The notes beneath the pieces were generated by a model. The model did no database searches. It was not told the DNA's origin and saw nothing but the letters and a program-made list of their open reading frames with translations. From contig CM060734.1 in assembly GCA_030704615.1 (NCBI GenBank), forward strand, positions 18,602,001-18,662,000: a stretch of DNA of 60,000 bases, read 5' to 3'. Every line of letters starts with the position of its first letter. Position 1 is the first letter of the stretch. The translations under genes were made by a program, and so were the position numbers. The stretch is from Takakia lepidozioides. Lineage: Eukaryota; Streptophyta; Takakiopsida; Takakiales; Takakiaceae. This document shows positions 10,601-21,557 of the stretch, in pieces.

Positions 10601-13594
10601 TTGGTCACCTTTTGCCCTATTGTTCAAGGTCAGAAGCTGAAGCTCTTCCAGACAGTTAATTAACCGTCTGCCATTAGAGTTCAGCTCGTCCTCACCAAAA
10701 GGCCCAATGATATCATCCTGATGGAGACCTTTACCCACCCGGGCATTGAAGTCACCCAATAAAATCACCTGACCTTTGGCAAGGAACGAAGCACAGTCTA
10801 GCTTTACATCTTCTAAGGCTTTGTCTGCGTCAGCACTAAGGGTCCCCTCTGTGGGCATGTAAACACAACCCACAAAGAGGTCCTTCGTACTCATGCCACC
10901 CTTCAGATTCAATTTAGCCAGATACTATGCTCGTACCTCAAACCCTTGTTGATAATTTCACGATTGTCAAACAAGAAATCACGGACAAAGAATCCAACCC
11001 CTTTTTGACCGCGTTTGGCAGAGGCTGCCTTGAGAGTACACATCTTACCTGCCCATTTATAACCATTGACATCTCCAACCAGTTTATCCGACGTTTCCCA
11101 TGTTTCTTGCCCAGCACAGATATGAATATCATTAGTCCGAAGAACTTGTCCCACTTCGAGTTGTTTCCTTTGGTTAGTCAGCCCTAAGAAGTTGAAAGTG
11201 GGCAGCCGCAAGCCAGCCCTTTGCATGTGAATTGTTTGTCGTCTAGGTAGCTTAAGATTGCTCCTGGACAGCCAACCGTTCTGCAGAGGGGGGACAGTTA
11301 CCCCGTGTGTAGATTTTGCTCGTCTTGTGTAAACTTTGAGAATTGGTAAACCATTCAGAGTACCAAATCCTTCAATTACACGACGTTCAGACTCCGCACA
11401 CTTAGGGGAAAGTTGTCCGTCTGACTGCTTAGTGACAATTACCCCATGTATAGATTTTGCACGTCTTGTGTAAACTTTGAGGATTGGTAAACCGTTCAGA
11501 GTACCAAATCCTTCAGATACACGACGTTCAGATTCCGTACACTTATGGGCAGATTGTCCGTCAGGCTGCTTGGATTCAACCTCGTCCAGAGCCGATTAGA
11601 AACTCTCAAGTTGAAGTCCCTGCCCTTGGTTGTCTTCCTAGAGCGCCCCATTGAATCACCAATGGCTAAAACCGCCCTCCAGCCAGTCAAGGGACGAACT
11701 TCTTTGAGATTGAGTTGATGTGAGACTCTATTAGAAGCATTTTTGGGCATTGCAACCTTCAAAGTACCCCTGTTATCAAGTCCTGAGATGGAGCCATTGG
11801 CCATGAAATCCAAGCCTAAGCTAGAGCATGTAGTTTTAAAGGACGCATCGTCCATCCTGGGATTCACCCCAAAAACTACACATGAAGCCCTAGATTTGGC
11901 ATAAGTAACCAATTCCCAGGAATCACCCTGGGGAGTGTTGCTGTTGACAGGAGGTAATGTAATGATTGTTTTCGTAGGCCATAAGTTTAAGCACAAGGAC
12001 CAACCCTAGCCCAAGTGCCGAGTATGCTAGACAGAGCATACGACTGCCCAATTTGGGCGGAGGGGCTGCCCCCAAGCGGTAGGGGTCCGCTTGTTACCAT
12101 TCAGATTGTACTCATAAGACGTTGTTTGCCGTAGCCTTGTGGCCATTGACCCCGCACCCAGTTTGAGCAGGAACAAAAGGGACAGAACCTACCTCTGTCA
12201 GGGGCTGACGTTGGTAGTAAGACTTACCTTCATATAAAGAATTAATCCGGGTTTTCCAGATATCCTCTAGAAATCCCTTCACACAAGCATCAATCTGCTG
12301 TGTGTGATTTGCCCAATAACTAGGCCTCAGGAGGGCCTGGGCTTTTGGCTCAGCCTCGAGACTTTCAAAGTTGGTAAACAGGGGTACAGGCACAATTCCC
12401 TTGATAACTTACGATATCTGGTGTTGGGCATATGTTGCAGCTGACCCCACCATCTGACCTTGAATTCATCTCGTCGGGAGCTTAAGGACGGAATGCCAAA
12501 CTCACCCCGAACAGCCACATTGGCTGTTTTGGAGCATGCTGACATACACTCCTTAAGCACCCCCACTTGAATGGATTCTAGAGACTTAGCCTGGTTGGAG
12601 TTATCAACCCATATAGAGATCATATTAGTTACCATTCAGAGATCACACTCCAGGGAGTTGCAGGGAATGGCCCGTGTAGGCATATTCTAAAGAGGGAAAG
12701 GCCCCAAGCTTTCCAACTAAATCCGATGCACTACCTTACCTGGAGCAAAGCGCTTCAGGTCGAAACAAACAAAGACACGAGGTCACAAGGCCGGCATTTA
12801 GTCACAGAGACATTCATGTACTCCCGTATCAAGTCCACCCAACGGCAATAGGCTTCCTAGAGGACAGGGAGAGAGAAAACTTTGTTTCTGATTTAGGGTT
12901 GCTAAACCCAGAATCAAAGAAAGAGTATGACAACACGCACCTGGGCAAGGAGCGCCACCGCGTCCTCCTCTCTGAAGCAAAAAATTCCAAGAGATTTTGA
13001 GCTACTGAGATCTGATATCAACACAAATTCATTCGCGGAATTGCTCACAGTGTAGACCGGGACGCCATCCAACCTCTTTGCCACCTGCTCCGTGTTCATG
13101 GCGAGATTGAACAGAGGTTTTGGCTCCCATTGCCCACTTGTATCCGAGGAACTAAGTGATAAAGAAGCCAAAAGATGCAGATGGATCCTCTGGTTTGCCT
13201 GCCTGCTGGCACGCCTAACCATCTGCACCAGATGATACGAAATCTCTAACCTCCGCTTATTGATGCTCTCCTCAATCAGTCCTCCAACCCTCAACCATGG
13301 CTGCCAGAATCTGCTTTCCCAAATATTCCGTACCTGCCCATCACTCTGTAGACGCGGAGATCGACGTCCAAGGCTTGAAATGTGTTCCGCCAACCTTCCC
13401 TTTCCTTCCTCTATGCATTGACCTAGCCTTCCTCCAACTCCTGCCCACCGCTGCCTAACCTCCCCCACCGAGGGCCCAATGTCCCACCGGGCAGGCCATC
13501 TGTCTTCATTTTCCTCAGCATTTTCTACAGAAACAGACCGCGGAGACCAAGACTTCGCTCCAGCTCCCCCAGGAGGAGTCCAGCCCCCTTCCAT
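1695..13594 (-). CDS. TIC22-like: Tic22-like chloroplast protein import factor, eight exons
   Basis: Eight exons were assembled by reading the minus strand: 13594-12941, 3807-3745, 3328-3254, 3080-3024, 2765-2706, 2461-2378, 2132-2097 and 1796-1695. All introns are GT-AG and phase 0, and the joined frame gives 376 residues. Tic22 hallmarks appear in order: GVPVYTVSNSANEFVLIS and GIFCFREEDAVALLAQ (exon 1 end), GRGAKVVAVSLDK, VYQLNTEGIAFRFLPDP, FDGVPVFQ, NNRRFCPIFFCKEDLE, VGSFEDVLKRME, and TGWGDIVFIPPG near the C-terminus. Tic22 proteins act in the intermembrane space of the chloroplast envelope as chaperone-like factors for preprotein import. The first ~130 residues are proline, glycine and arginine rich and are not a textbook transit peptide, so an extra 5' exon is possible (minus-strand ORF at 13787-14176). 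Intron 1 spans 9,133 bp and is full of LINEs. Confidence 0.9.
3931..4180 (-). repeat. Tandem partial LINE 3' tails
   Basis: The LINE tail unit (ending CTTATGAGTACATTCT on the minus strand) is present three times in a row: a ~25-bp stub near 3931-3955, a ~80-bp copy at 3965-4045, and the tail of LINE copy A starting at 4061. The second and third are spaced about 96 bp apart, and each carries the GCCTTGTGGCC block. Confidence 0.7.
4061..6965 (-). mobile_element. LINE copy A, internally deleted
   Basis: This is a degenerate APE-type non-LTR retrotransposon. From 5' to 3' it shows an endonuclease portion (QETWET, GGFNARVG; 6965-6290), a reverse transcriptase portion (RGITLLNAVGKI, FFLDVKKAYDTVWRDG, MFADDFA; 6051-5230), a downstream region (YTYLGVEFSSN, RGEFGIPSL) and a C-terminal zinc knuckle (CPLCGQPEDNIHFLIHC in intact copies; the first Cys is altered here). 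Compared with copy B/C it has two internal deletions of roughly 400 bp, near 5980 and 6215. It also has frame changes near 5230 and 4700. It lies in sense orientation in the Tic22-like intron. Confidence 0.85.
8765..9432. other. ~668-bp filler interrupting the LINE reverse transcriptase
   Basis: Copies A and 23.8 kb read continuously from GGCATCACGCTCCTCAATGC through the GKIF codons. Here the LINE sequence stops at 9433 and resumes at 8764, and about 14 bp of LINE sequence are missing at the junction. The filler itself shows no recognisable gene or terminal repeats. Confidence 0.6.
11291..11572 (-). repeat. Imperfect tandem duplication (period ~141 bp) in LINE copy B/C
   Basis: Two consecutive units share AGATTTTGC..CGTCTTGTG, AAACTTTGAG.ATTGG and CAGAGTACCAAATCCTTCA with scattered substitutions. 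The units begin near 11291 and 11432. The break lies in the linker between the N-terminal ORF and the endonuclease. Confidence 0.7.
12106..12627 (-). mobile_element. LINE copy D, 5'-truncated and internally deleted, with 13-bp target duplication
   Basis: A 522-bp minus-strand fragment of the same LINE family is flanked by GTTACCATTCAGA at 12093-12105 and 12628-12640. It contains the AWWVDNSNQAKS-type region, then an internal deletion near 12405, then the C-terminal FTNFESLEAEPKAQAL region and the 3' tail. The target-site duplication places the true 3' end of the family at CTTATGAGTACA. Confidence 0.85.
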
Positions 13595-14361
13595 TACGAC
13601 CTCCTCGCTCTATTTAAGGAACCATAGTCACACTCTCAAGAACTTCTCTGCGAGGGATACGGTGGAATACGGAGATGGAGAACCCCAAGCTCCAGACCTA
13701 AAGAGAGCCTGCAGCGAGAAATCGGATCGGCAGATGGGTGATCGGAATCAACAATAACCGTTCATTACAGATAAGATACAATCTTCTCACCGTCCAATAT
13801 TTAGGATCGGACGATAAAGAAAACATACAACTGGTCGCAATTTTCCCGCGGTTTTGGTGTAGCGAGAGTTTTTGGAGCTTCCCGCCCACCGTCCCTTCCC
13901 GCCGGAGCTGCAGCTCTCAATCCTTCTCAGACTCATGGCAAAGGATTTTATGCAGTCTTTCTTCTCCAGGAGGCCAACGCCTGAACACCTCTTTGAAATG
14001 ATATTCAAGAGTTGAGTGAGCTGTGGTTTCAGTTGCCCTTGGATGATGGCGTGCTTCACCTGTGATGCGAAGGAGTCGAGGAAAGCGGTGGAGAGACAGA
14101 GACGGGATTGAAGATCTTGGATGTGGAAGGATGCGAAGGGCCAGCATCTTCTGCAGCCCCGTGTGCACTTCTCCATTTACTCTTGGTAAAATCTCTTTGA
14201 ACAAAGTCTCCAAGAGCTTATCCTCACAAACATCACTCTGTCAGTACATTCAGATGTCCAGCCGCTGCAGAAGTAGGTCCCTTGCAGTCCACAGTGTTGA
14301 TTTCTATCTAAGGGTGAATCCTGCTGTTAGATGAATCCTCCAATAAGAGCAATCCTCGGAA
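13595..14361. promoter_or_regulatory. Divergent intergenic region between the Tic22-like gene and the PP1-motif gene
   Basis: The two start codons face away from each other 767 bp apart, so this region must hold both promoters and both 5' UTRs. A minus-strand open frame (13787-14176) includes an amphipathic-looking stretch (STAFLDSFASQVKHAII) and could be an unannotated 5' exon of the Tic22-like gene or chance. No TATA box was convincing. Confidence 0.45.
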
Positions 14362-17300
14362 ATGGGAGATATGGCTGAGGCTCCTGCTTCCTTGACGGGA
14401 AGGAGATACATCAGCAGGAGAGGCCGCATTGCACGTAACTTTCTGTTATTACGTTCCCGTAAGTTGGAGCGGCTTAGCGGTTTTCCAGTAGACTGCGTCC
14501 GGCTGATTGCAAGATTTCGAGGAGTGACCTTTGAAGCTGATCAAGGTGAGTGAACGTCCTCTAGAACTTACAGTGATTACAGCCCCTGACTTCTAGGGAG
14601 GAAGACGAACTACACAGAAAATCTGCACTTTCTGTTTCAGCTCATGTATACAATTGCCTTGCATTGAAATCAAGTCTTAAGCAGATGGAATAGATTGCAT
14701 AGGATGAGCTAGAAAAATCCAAAGTGAAAGCTTGTTATGCAGTCCATAAAGGTGGGTTGCAATGTCCGCCGTGAAAGTTCAAAGGTCACTGCATGACGAC
14801 AATGAAAGTAGGAATTTAGTTCGCATGTGGCAGTTGTCTTTGGACTTCCTTATGGTTTTCAGTGTAGTACCCACCCTGGGAATCAAGTAGGATGCCTGTA
14901 TAGTCTTTAAAACAGGGGAATAAATCTCATTATGACTTTTGGAAGGTGACAGCCACTTTTAAAGGCAGACATTGAGAGGAGCCACATTCTAATTATACTT
15001 TGCATCGTGAGAGTGGACTCTTTCTGTGGTGGAGGAAGGAGCAGAGAGTATCCTTGTCTTGGTCCCTACCCTTGATTTTGGAATTTTCTTTTGGCAGCTG
15101 CTGAGGAATCCTTCTGACTACACATGTGCATCAGGGGTCTCTAATTCTTGAAGGTGGCAAATATAGAGGCAGGGAGTCTGCCACCAAAAGTCAGCAAGGT
15201 CTCAGTATTTGGTTCCGTTGAAGAAAAAGTGAAGGAGAAGATGCTGATATTGAAGCAGCGGCAATTGAGACGGAATGGCTGTAAGCAAGTCCAGACGACA
15301 GAACACGAAAAATGTAGCCAAGCCAATGTAGGTGAGTCTGTTCCCTGTAAGAAACGGAAGAACCCCACGCGGATGGAGGCTGTACAAACCGAGAGGGATA
15401 CACTGGAGGAGATCAGAAATTCTGCTATGGGGAGGAGAAGAAAAAAGAAAATGAGAAGCACAAATGATTTGTATGCAAGCACTCCAAAGGTGGAAACTAA
15501 GTATGAGGAGGAAGTATTTGGTGTCTGCGTCAAGGAAGATGTCCCCGGTTTGGAACCTGGGATGTCAGTGCAGCCACAGGGAATATATAGAACACATGCA
15601 CTGCAAGAAGTTCGCTTAGCCAGTGGAACAGGGATAAGTGAATCTTACAGTGAGAATGGCATTGCGACAATCGAATTGTCAGAGATTTTCAACGATTGTG
15701 AAGGTGAGACCGACCATTTGAGCTTCAAGGAAGAGGCTAGTGCTGTGGTGATGCCATGGCTAGATCTTCAGGGGAAGGCCACCAAGCCAAGGAGTTGGAT
15801 ATCAATCATCTCTTGCCATAGTCAGCCAGAAACAACAACCATCCCCGATGTGGCCTCACAGGTAAATTCAGAGCCTAAGACGTTAGTCTCACATGGTAAA
15901 GGTGGGGAGCTTGAATCAGGCCACATCGGAGATAAACTGGTACCTGCCTTGCAGCCATGGGATTGGAAACGTGTCTCTGATTGTAGCTGCTCAGAATTGG
16001 CTACTCTTCATGAGGTGTCTTCACAGACAGTGATGGAGGTGAAGGAGTCAAAAGAAGTGGCACAGCTTGAATCAAATTCTGCCAATGTGAAGCTCAAGGA
16101 GTTAATTGGAGAAAAGAATGGGGAGCTTGAACGAGGCCTAGCAGAGGATGCTCATGATTATTCCACTCAGATTGGAAATTTGCAGTTGGCAGACTGCAGC
16201 TCACCAGAACCAGCCATCCTTTCCAATGAGTCCGCACACACATCTTTGGAGGTCAAGTGTTTCTTGACACATGAAGTTGAGAGTGAGTTTGAATTGAGCC
16301 AAGATGTTTCTCTGCCAGGAAATTGGAAGTCACTGGTCAAAGTTCGCACCCCGCCAGATAGAGCCACGCATCATGATGTGTCTCCACAGACTGATGGGGA
16401 GTGCAAAGAACTTATCTTGAGTGGCGGAAGGGACCAGCTTGAACCAATCCCAGAAACCCGGAAAGACGCCATTAAGTCAAGTGTCTCTGAATTAACAGCG
16501 ATTAGCCTGCAAGAAACAGCAACCTCTGCTGATGTGGTCTTGCAGCCGAAGACACAGCTGAGGGGGTCCCATTATGTTAGGAAAGAAGGGAGGAACCTTG
16601 AGATGAGGGATTGGGGTCAGCCTGGCGGGATAGACACTGAGAAACTTACTGTAGTTCCCTGGTTGGACATTGAGGCTCAATGTCAAACAAGTACCCTTTG
16701 GCACGCATCCTCACAGACAAATTCTGAGCCTCAGAACTTCATCTTGGATGGAGGTGAAGTTGGAGAGCTTGATTCCCTCCTACACGAGAAACTGCTGGTA
16801 GCTGCCCCTCAGCCATGGGATTGGAACTTGGGTGTCCCAGATTGTAGGCTGCCAGATTCAGCCACTCTCCCTGAGGTGTCTTTACAGGCAGCTATGGAGC
16901 TCAGGAAGTCACTACTGAGTGGTAAAGAAATTGGGCAGCCTGAATCGAACTCAGAAAAGGAATCTCCTGGAGACATCGTGTCACACACATTCTGTCTGCC
17001 AGAAACAGCCACCCTTCCTGGGTTGCCATCCCCGCAGACAGATATGGGGCGAAAGGAATGTCAATTGATTGGGGAAGACAGTGGAAAGCTTGGACTGAGT
17101 CCATTAAAGGAACCTCAGGATGATTTCACTCAGATTGGGAATTTGAGGTTGACTCATTGCAGCCAACCAGTAACAGCAACCCTTTCCAATGAGTCTGAAA
17201 ATAGGTGTTTGGATGCCAAGCGTATATTAAATCATGAAGTAATAAATTGGAAGTGCATGGTCACCAGCCCTCCTGATGTGTCTCCACAAACACACGGGGA

Positions 17301-20300
17301 GCACAAGGAGTCTGTCTTGAGTGGAGAAGGGGGCCGGCTTGAATTGATGTCAGTGGAGGAATCTGGAGACGATATCATGCAGCGAGGGAAGTCAGGTATC
17401 TCTCAAATGCCAGACAAAAGCCTGCCAGAAATAGAAAACCGGGGTCATGTGGCAATGCAGGGACATACACAGCTCAAGTGGTCCCCTGAACTCAGACAGG
17501 AGAGGAAGCTTGAAATAAGTGATCACAGTCCAGCTGGTGGGATTGGGTCTGTAAGGCAAAGGCTTAACATTCACATTCACAAAGATATGTTGCAGGAACT
17601 TGAAATTGAAAGAGGTATGAAAAGGTGCAAGATGACAGTGGAGCCCCTAAATGGAAGCTCAGCATTTCAATCGCAGTCTAGTGACAGGGAGGTTGGTGTC
17701 AGCAGTGCTTTAGGAAGAAGCACACTTGCAGTTACAACCAAAGGGGAACACGAACGATGTGTTTCTGAATCCTCAGGGGAGGAGGCTGGAGATTGGGAAA
17801 CCACTAGAATGAAGAGAATGACTGAAGCTAAAAGTGAGGGAGACACGATTGATCTGTCTTTTGAGCTGGATTTCAAAGGGAGGAAAAATGTTTCACAAAC
17901 AGCAAATGAGGAAAGGATTGAGATCAGACGGGAAACTCTGATTCTGACAGAAGATGTGTCAGTTCCACAGGTACCAAGAGATGACATCTTAATCGGCAAA
18001 CAGAAGTTTGGACGGATTGACAATGTTCCACGGGGAGAGGTTTCTCCCAGAGAAGAAGTGAGTCCAGTTGGGTCCATCCAAGGCAATCTATTTGATGGGG
18101 TTGAATTGATTGCACCACAGCCTTCTTTGTTTCGAAAGTCAATATCGGGTGAGAACACACCAGTACTATTCCTCACCTCTTTTCGAGAGAGAGTTGCAGA
18201 AATGGAAGGTCATGAAAAATGCCACATTGAGTCTTGTTGTATACTGCCATGCCATTATCATCTTCAGTACGAGTGTCCAGCTTCTTTCCACATGTAGGTT
18301 GTTTTACCGGTGTACTAGCATGTTGCCCAAGGTAGTGGACCTGAGGCTGCCAGCTGTACTTACATTGTGTTTGAACTTTGTTATGCAGTGGAGGAAGGCT
18401 TTTGTGGGGCAGTGATTGACAGACCTCCTGTTAGCACCAAGAGGATTGAACCTGGAAATGGAAATGTTCCTACAGGTTCTGTTGGAACCGGTGCATGCCT
18501 TCAATTTAGGCAGAAAGATGGGAACCAAAACTTCTGTTATCACTACGTAATGACCTGGACACTGAGACCAAAAACTTACAGTGATGCTTTCTCGAGAGAT
18601 CCTGCATCCGGTGAGAGGGAGGGAGGCTCACAGGGAGAGCAAGTGAATGCAGGTTTCCAGGCACAAACAAAGCAGGAGGCCGAAGCAGGGAACAGTGAGA
18701 CAACCTGTTGTACTAAGGGGATTGAAGAACAGCTAAAACATTTAAGGCTTCTTGGGGATGAAGGAGCTGAAAGCTTGATTACAAGCACCTCCCAAGAAGA
18801 GCTGGTGGTGGATGAGTGGAGTTCACTCCTGGAATCTAAAGAGGTTGGTGGAGCACAAAATATTGGCAGCCGTGAATCACCAGAAACTGACGCAAGAGAT
18901 TTGGTGTGCAATAATTCAAAAGCCACATTGGCTGTTTGTCAAGAACAGATGGATGTTCCTATCTCTCAAATGCCTTCACAGGAAGAAGAGAATGCGATGG
19001 TCCATGGGGGAGAAAAAACGCATGACATGGCAGAAACCGATAGCACGATGGAGACAGATCCCAAGATGGAGCCATTTAGAGTGTCCCAGACAGATGGGAT
19101 GGTGAAGGAGCTGACTGAGAATGAAACCGACGACATATATGAGTCTAACAGAACCCCAGATTTCGATAGGCCGGTAGAGACAGTGGAGAGTGATGACATG
19201 AAGGATAATTCTGAAACAGATTGCAGAGCAGAGACTCATGATGGAGGGGGAGTTGATGACATGGTTGAGACAACTGGTGCCCTTAGATTATCAAAGACAG
19301 GCAACAGTGGTGAAGCAAACTGCTTGCAGTCATCAGTAAGGAATTTCACCACATTACACAGAAAAGGTCTGCTCTCTGTTGAGAGCCTTGAAGTGGAAGA
19401 GGACACTCGACATGAGATCCATTCATTTGAGGGAACCTCTAAGATGCCCTGCAATCGGAAAGTGAGAGCTCTGTAACCAACCTGCAGTGGGTTTTTATCA
19501 AGAGAATGTAGATTCTTAAATTTCCTCTTCAAGTAGACATTATTGTAATTGCTTGTGTACCCTACCATCAACAGACATTTAGCAGCTGTTGGTGGTGGTG
19601 TGTAAGGATGGCCAATGGCCCTGTGGCATGAATATTATTGTCCAAAGAAACTCGCATACCACTTCCAGACTTCAAATTTCTGTGGTCAAGAGACAAAGAT
19701 CATTTTCTCTGTGAAGGGGGTTTGATGTCTGTTCTGGGTCCTTACAATGCACCTACCTAATTGATTTCTTTCCTACAGCGTCTGCTGGCACTCAAATTTT
19801 GTGTTGGATATATTTTCCTTGCAGGCCATATCTCCCCGGTCACAGATACAACTTCTACAGGCATTTCACTCCCAGAGCCCTATGCAGGGAACGCATTGCT
19901 TCCATCTCAAGCCGCCAAATAACCACTCAAGTGGGTTTTCCATCCTTTCTCAGTCATTTTTTTTGCCCCTTTTGTGATGGTCCATTGACTAGGATGATGG
20001 AATCCTTTCCGTGTATCCTACTTGTTCTCCTGGAATGTAGTTCAATGCTCTAGTATTACAGGTGACAGCTGAACTTAGACATGCAACGAGCTTAATTGAA
20101 TCTGTCCCCTGGATGCAGAAGATCCATGTGGAGGCACCCTTGGGCAGAGTCAGAGCAGGAAAGCTGCTCAGAGATGGCTGAAAGAGCAGTCATGTAGGCA
20201 TCAAGATGCTGACACTGCACTCTCCGATTTATTTGAGCATATGAAGGAAGAAGGTCAAAAGGAAAGTGACTCTGAATTATTGTCTCATACCTCACTTGCC

Positions 20301-21557
20301 TTTCCTTCCAGTGACCAACAAGCTGTGCAGTCCAACCCCTCTGTACCCCTATTGCACTTAAGTTCACCTTTGCGACCTGCTGAAAGTTGGCCACCAACTT
20401 CCGACAGTGGATCTCTGCCAGAGAGTTCACCCAGGGCCAATTGCTGCGGGCATCCTGCGTCAGGGCACATTGAACACACCTCTCTGCCCAGAAAATCAGG
20501 CTTGCAGCAGACACTCTTGCTATGCAGTGAGGAATCACCCACTCCCCCTCTACAATGTACCTCCTACGAGTACCCAGGGAAATCGTCCACCCCATGTTTA
20601 CCCATTCTGCAACCTGCTAGAAACAGGCCACCAACTGGCTTTTCCAATGGCAACTGCAGTGGGCATCCAGCATCCGGGTCCTCAGATCACAACCAGCAAC
20701 CCCCTTTGCCCAGGAAACCAGGCTTGCAACAGGCACTGTTATTATGCACTGAGGAATTACCCATCCCCTCCCCGGCACCCCTGAAGAGCATCCTCAAGAC
20801 GAATGCTGTGCCTTGCAGCGAGTGTCCAAGGTGTCTCATACGAAGTGAGCAGGCAAAAACTGCCGCAGAGTTTATCAACTCTCAAATGCATTACATTAAG
20901 AGAGTTGCTGAGCGGTTGATGGGAGAGTTGGGGTGTCTATGCAACCTGGTTAAAGATCAGCTCCTTCCACACCCAGGGGTGGTGTCCTTGATGCCAGTTA
21001 CTACTTGCACCCCAAAGGTCGGCGGCATCAATTTGTGGTGTTTCTTTTCAACATAAAACTGTTTCCATCATTGCTTAACTATACTACCATAATTGCTCAT
21101 GTATTAAGCAGTTGATCCTATCATGGTCATCCTGGTGCATGTGGACTTTGACTTCCTATGACACAGGATAGACCTTGACCTCATAGCCTTGTCCTAAATC
21201 CATGAGAAGGTTCACCTAATTCTTCCCGCTCTCTCTGCACTGCAGGTAAGGGGAGCTATTAATGGTGCGGTACAGGCTGAGCGTTGGGCGCACAAGGAGC
21301 TTAAGAAAATGGCACGAGATTCTCGGCAAATGTGCCACATCATTGTATGATTGCTAATTCTCACTGCAAGAATTGCAGTATTTCAACCTCCATGTTGCCT
21401 CTGCTTTATTCCAATTTACTTGATCATAGACTGACAATAATAACCCTGGACAATGCTGCAGGGAATGGGCCCCCGCAGAATCACCTTTGCAGATGAGGTC
21501 GGGAGGCAGCTCTGCCACGTCAAATACTTCCAATCCCAGAGGACCTGGGAGGATTAG
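14362..21557 (+). CDS. Large low-complexity protein with C-terminal PP1-docking-like motif
   Basis: Seven exons are proposed: 14362-14545, 15173-18208, 18389-19461, 19825-19930, 20119-21017, 21246-21344 and 21462-21557. Phases agree at every junction and the total is 1,830 residues. The first exon is basic (GRRYISRRGRIARNFLLLRS). Exon 2 is a 3-kb acidic, Ser/Glu-rich exon with a duplicated ~300-residue module. The C-terminus reads MHYIKRVAERLMGELGCL, then AVQAERWAHKELKKMARDS, then RRITFADEVGRQLCHVKYF. RITF followed by ADxxG and a hydrophobic-hydrophobic pair is the pattern of PP1-binding RVxF regions such as those of glycogen-targeting subunits. Function is otherwise unknown. The acceptor at 15172, the donor at 21017, and whether an exon lies between 14546 and 15172 are uncertain. 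Confidence 0.75.
15754..17550 (+). repeat. Two tandem ~900-bp coding modules inside exon 2
   Basis: Module 1 starts at PWLDLQ and module 2 at PWLDIE (near 16657). Both then carry, in the same order, NSEP, QPWDW, ESNS, TQIGNLxLxxCS, LSNES, DVSPQTxGExKE, a second LSGxxxxLE block and GGI. The modules are clearly homologous but well diverged, so the duplication is old and has been kept in frame. Confidence 0.75.

Larger units (their letters stand above)
6966..12000 (-). mobile_element. LINE copy B/C, near full length but broken
   Basis: This is the most complete copy of the family. From 5' to 3' it has an N-terminal region at 11996-11496 (VTYAKSRASCVVFGVNPRMD), an endonuclease at 11226-10304 (QETWET, LGDFNARVGKG, IGTSDHFLVW), a linker at 10255-9902, and an RT start at 9905-9433 (GYKAGGPDGIVNELIKHGG, RGITLLNAVGKI). 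After a foreign insertion the RT resumes from 8764 (FADDLAG) and runs to the zinc knuckle (CPLCGQPEDNIHFLIHCP) and the structured tail ending near 6970. Frames change near 10910, 10300 and 9903, so it is not functional. The 5' end is uncertain within 12000-12700. The RT clade was not assigned; the RGEFGIPSLSSRRDEFK block resembles jockey/RTE-like elements. Confidence 0.85.
3808..12940 (-). other. 9.1-kb first intron of the Tic22-like gene
   Basis: The donor follows codon GCC-CAG (CAG|GTGCGT) at 12940 and the acceptor lies at 3808 (CAG|GTCAGA). The coding frame continues exactly across it. Nearly all of the interior is made of minus-strand (sense) LINE copies, plus filler sequence at 8765-9432 and 12641-12940. 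Confidence 0.85.

Noticed and set aside
15141-15533. 130-codon minus-strand frame with hydrophobic segments
   Set aside because: It is a shadow of the plus-strand exon 2 of the PP1-motif gene.
17667-18176. 169-codon minus-strand frame
   Set aside because: Antisense shadow of the same long exon; no recognisable motif.
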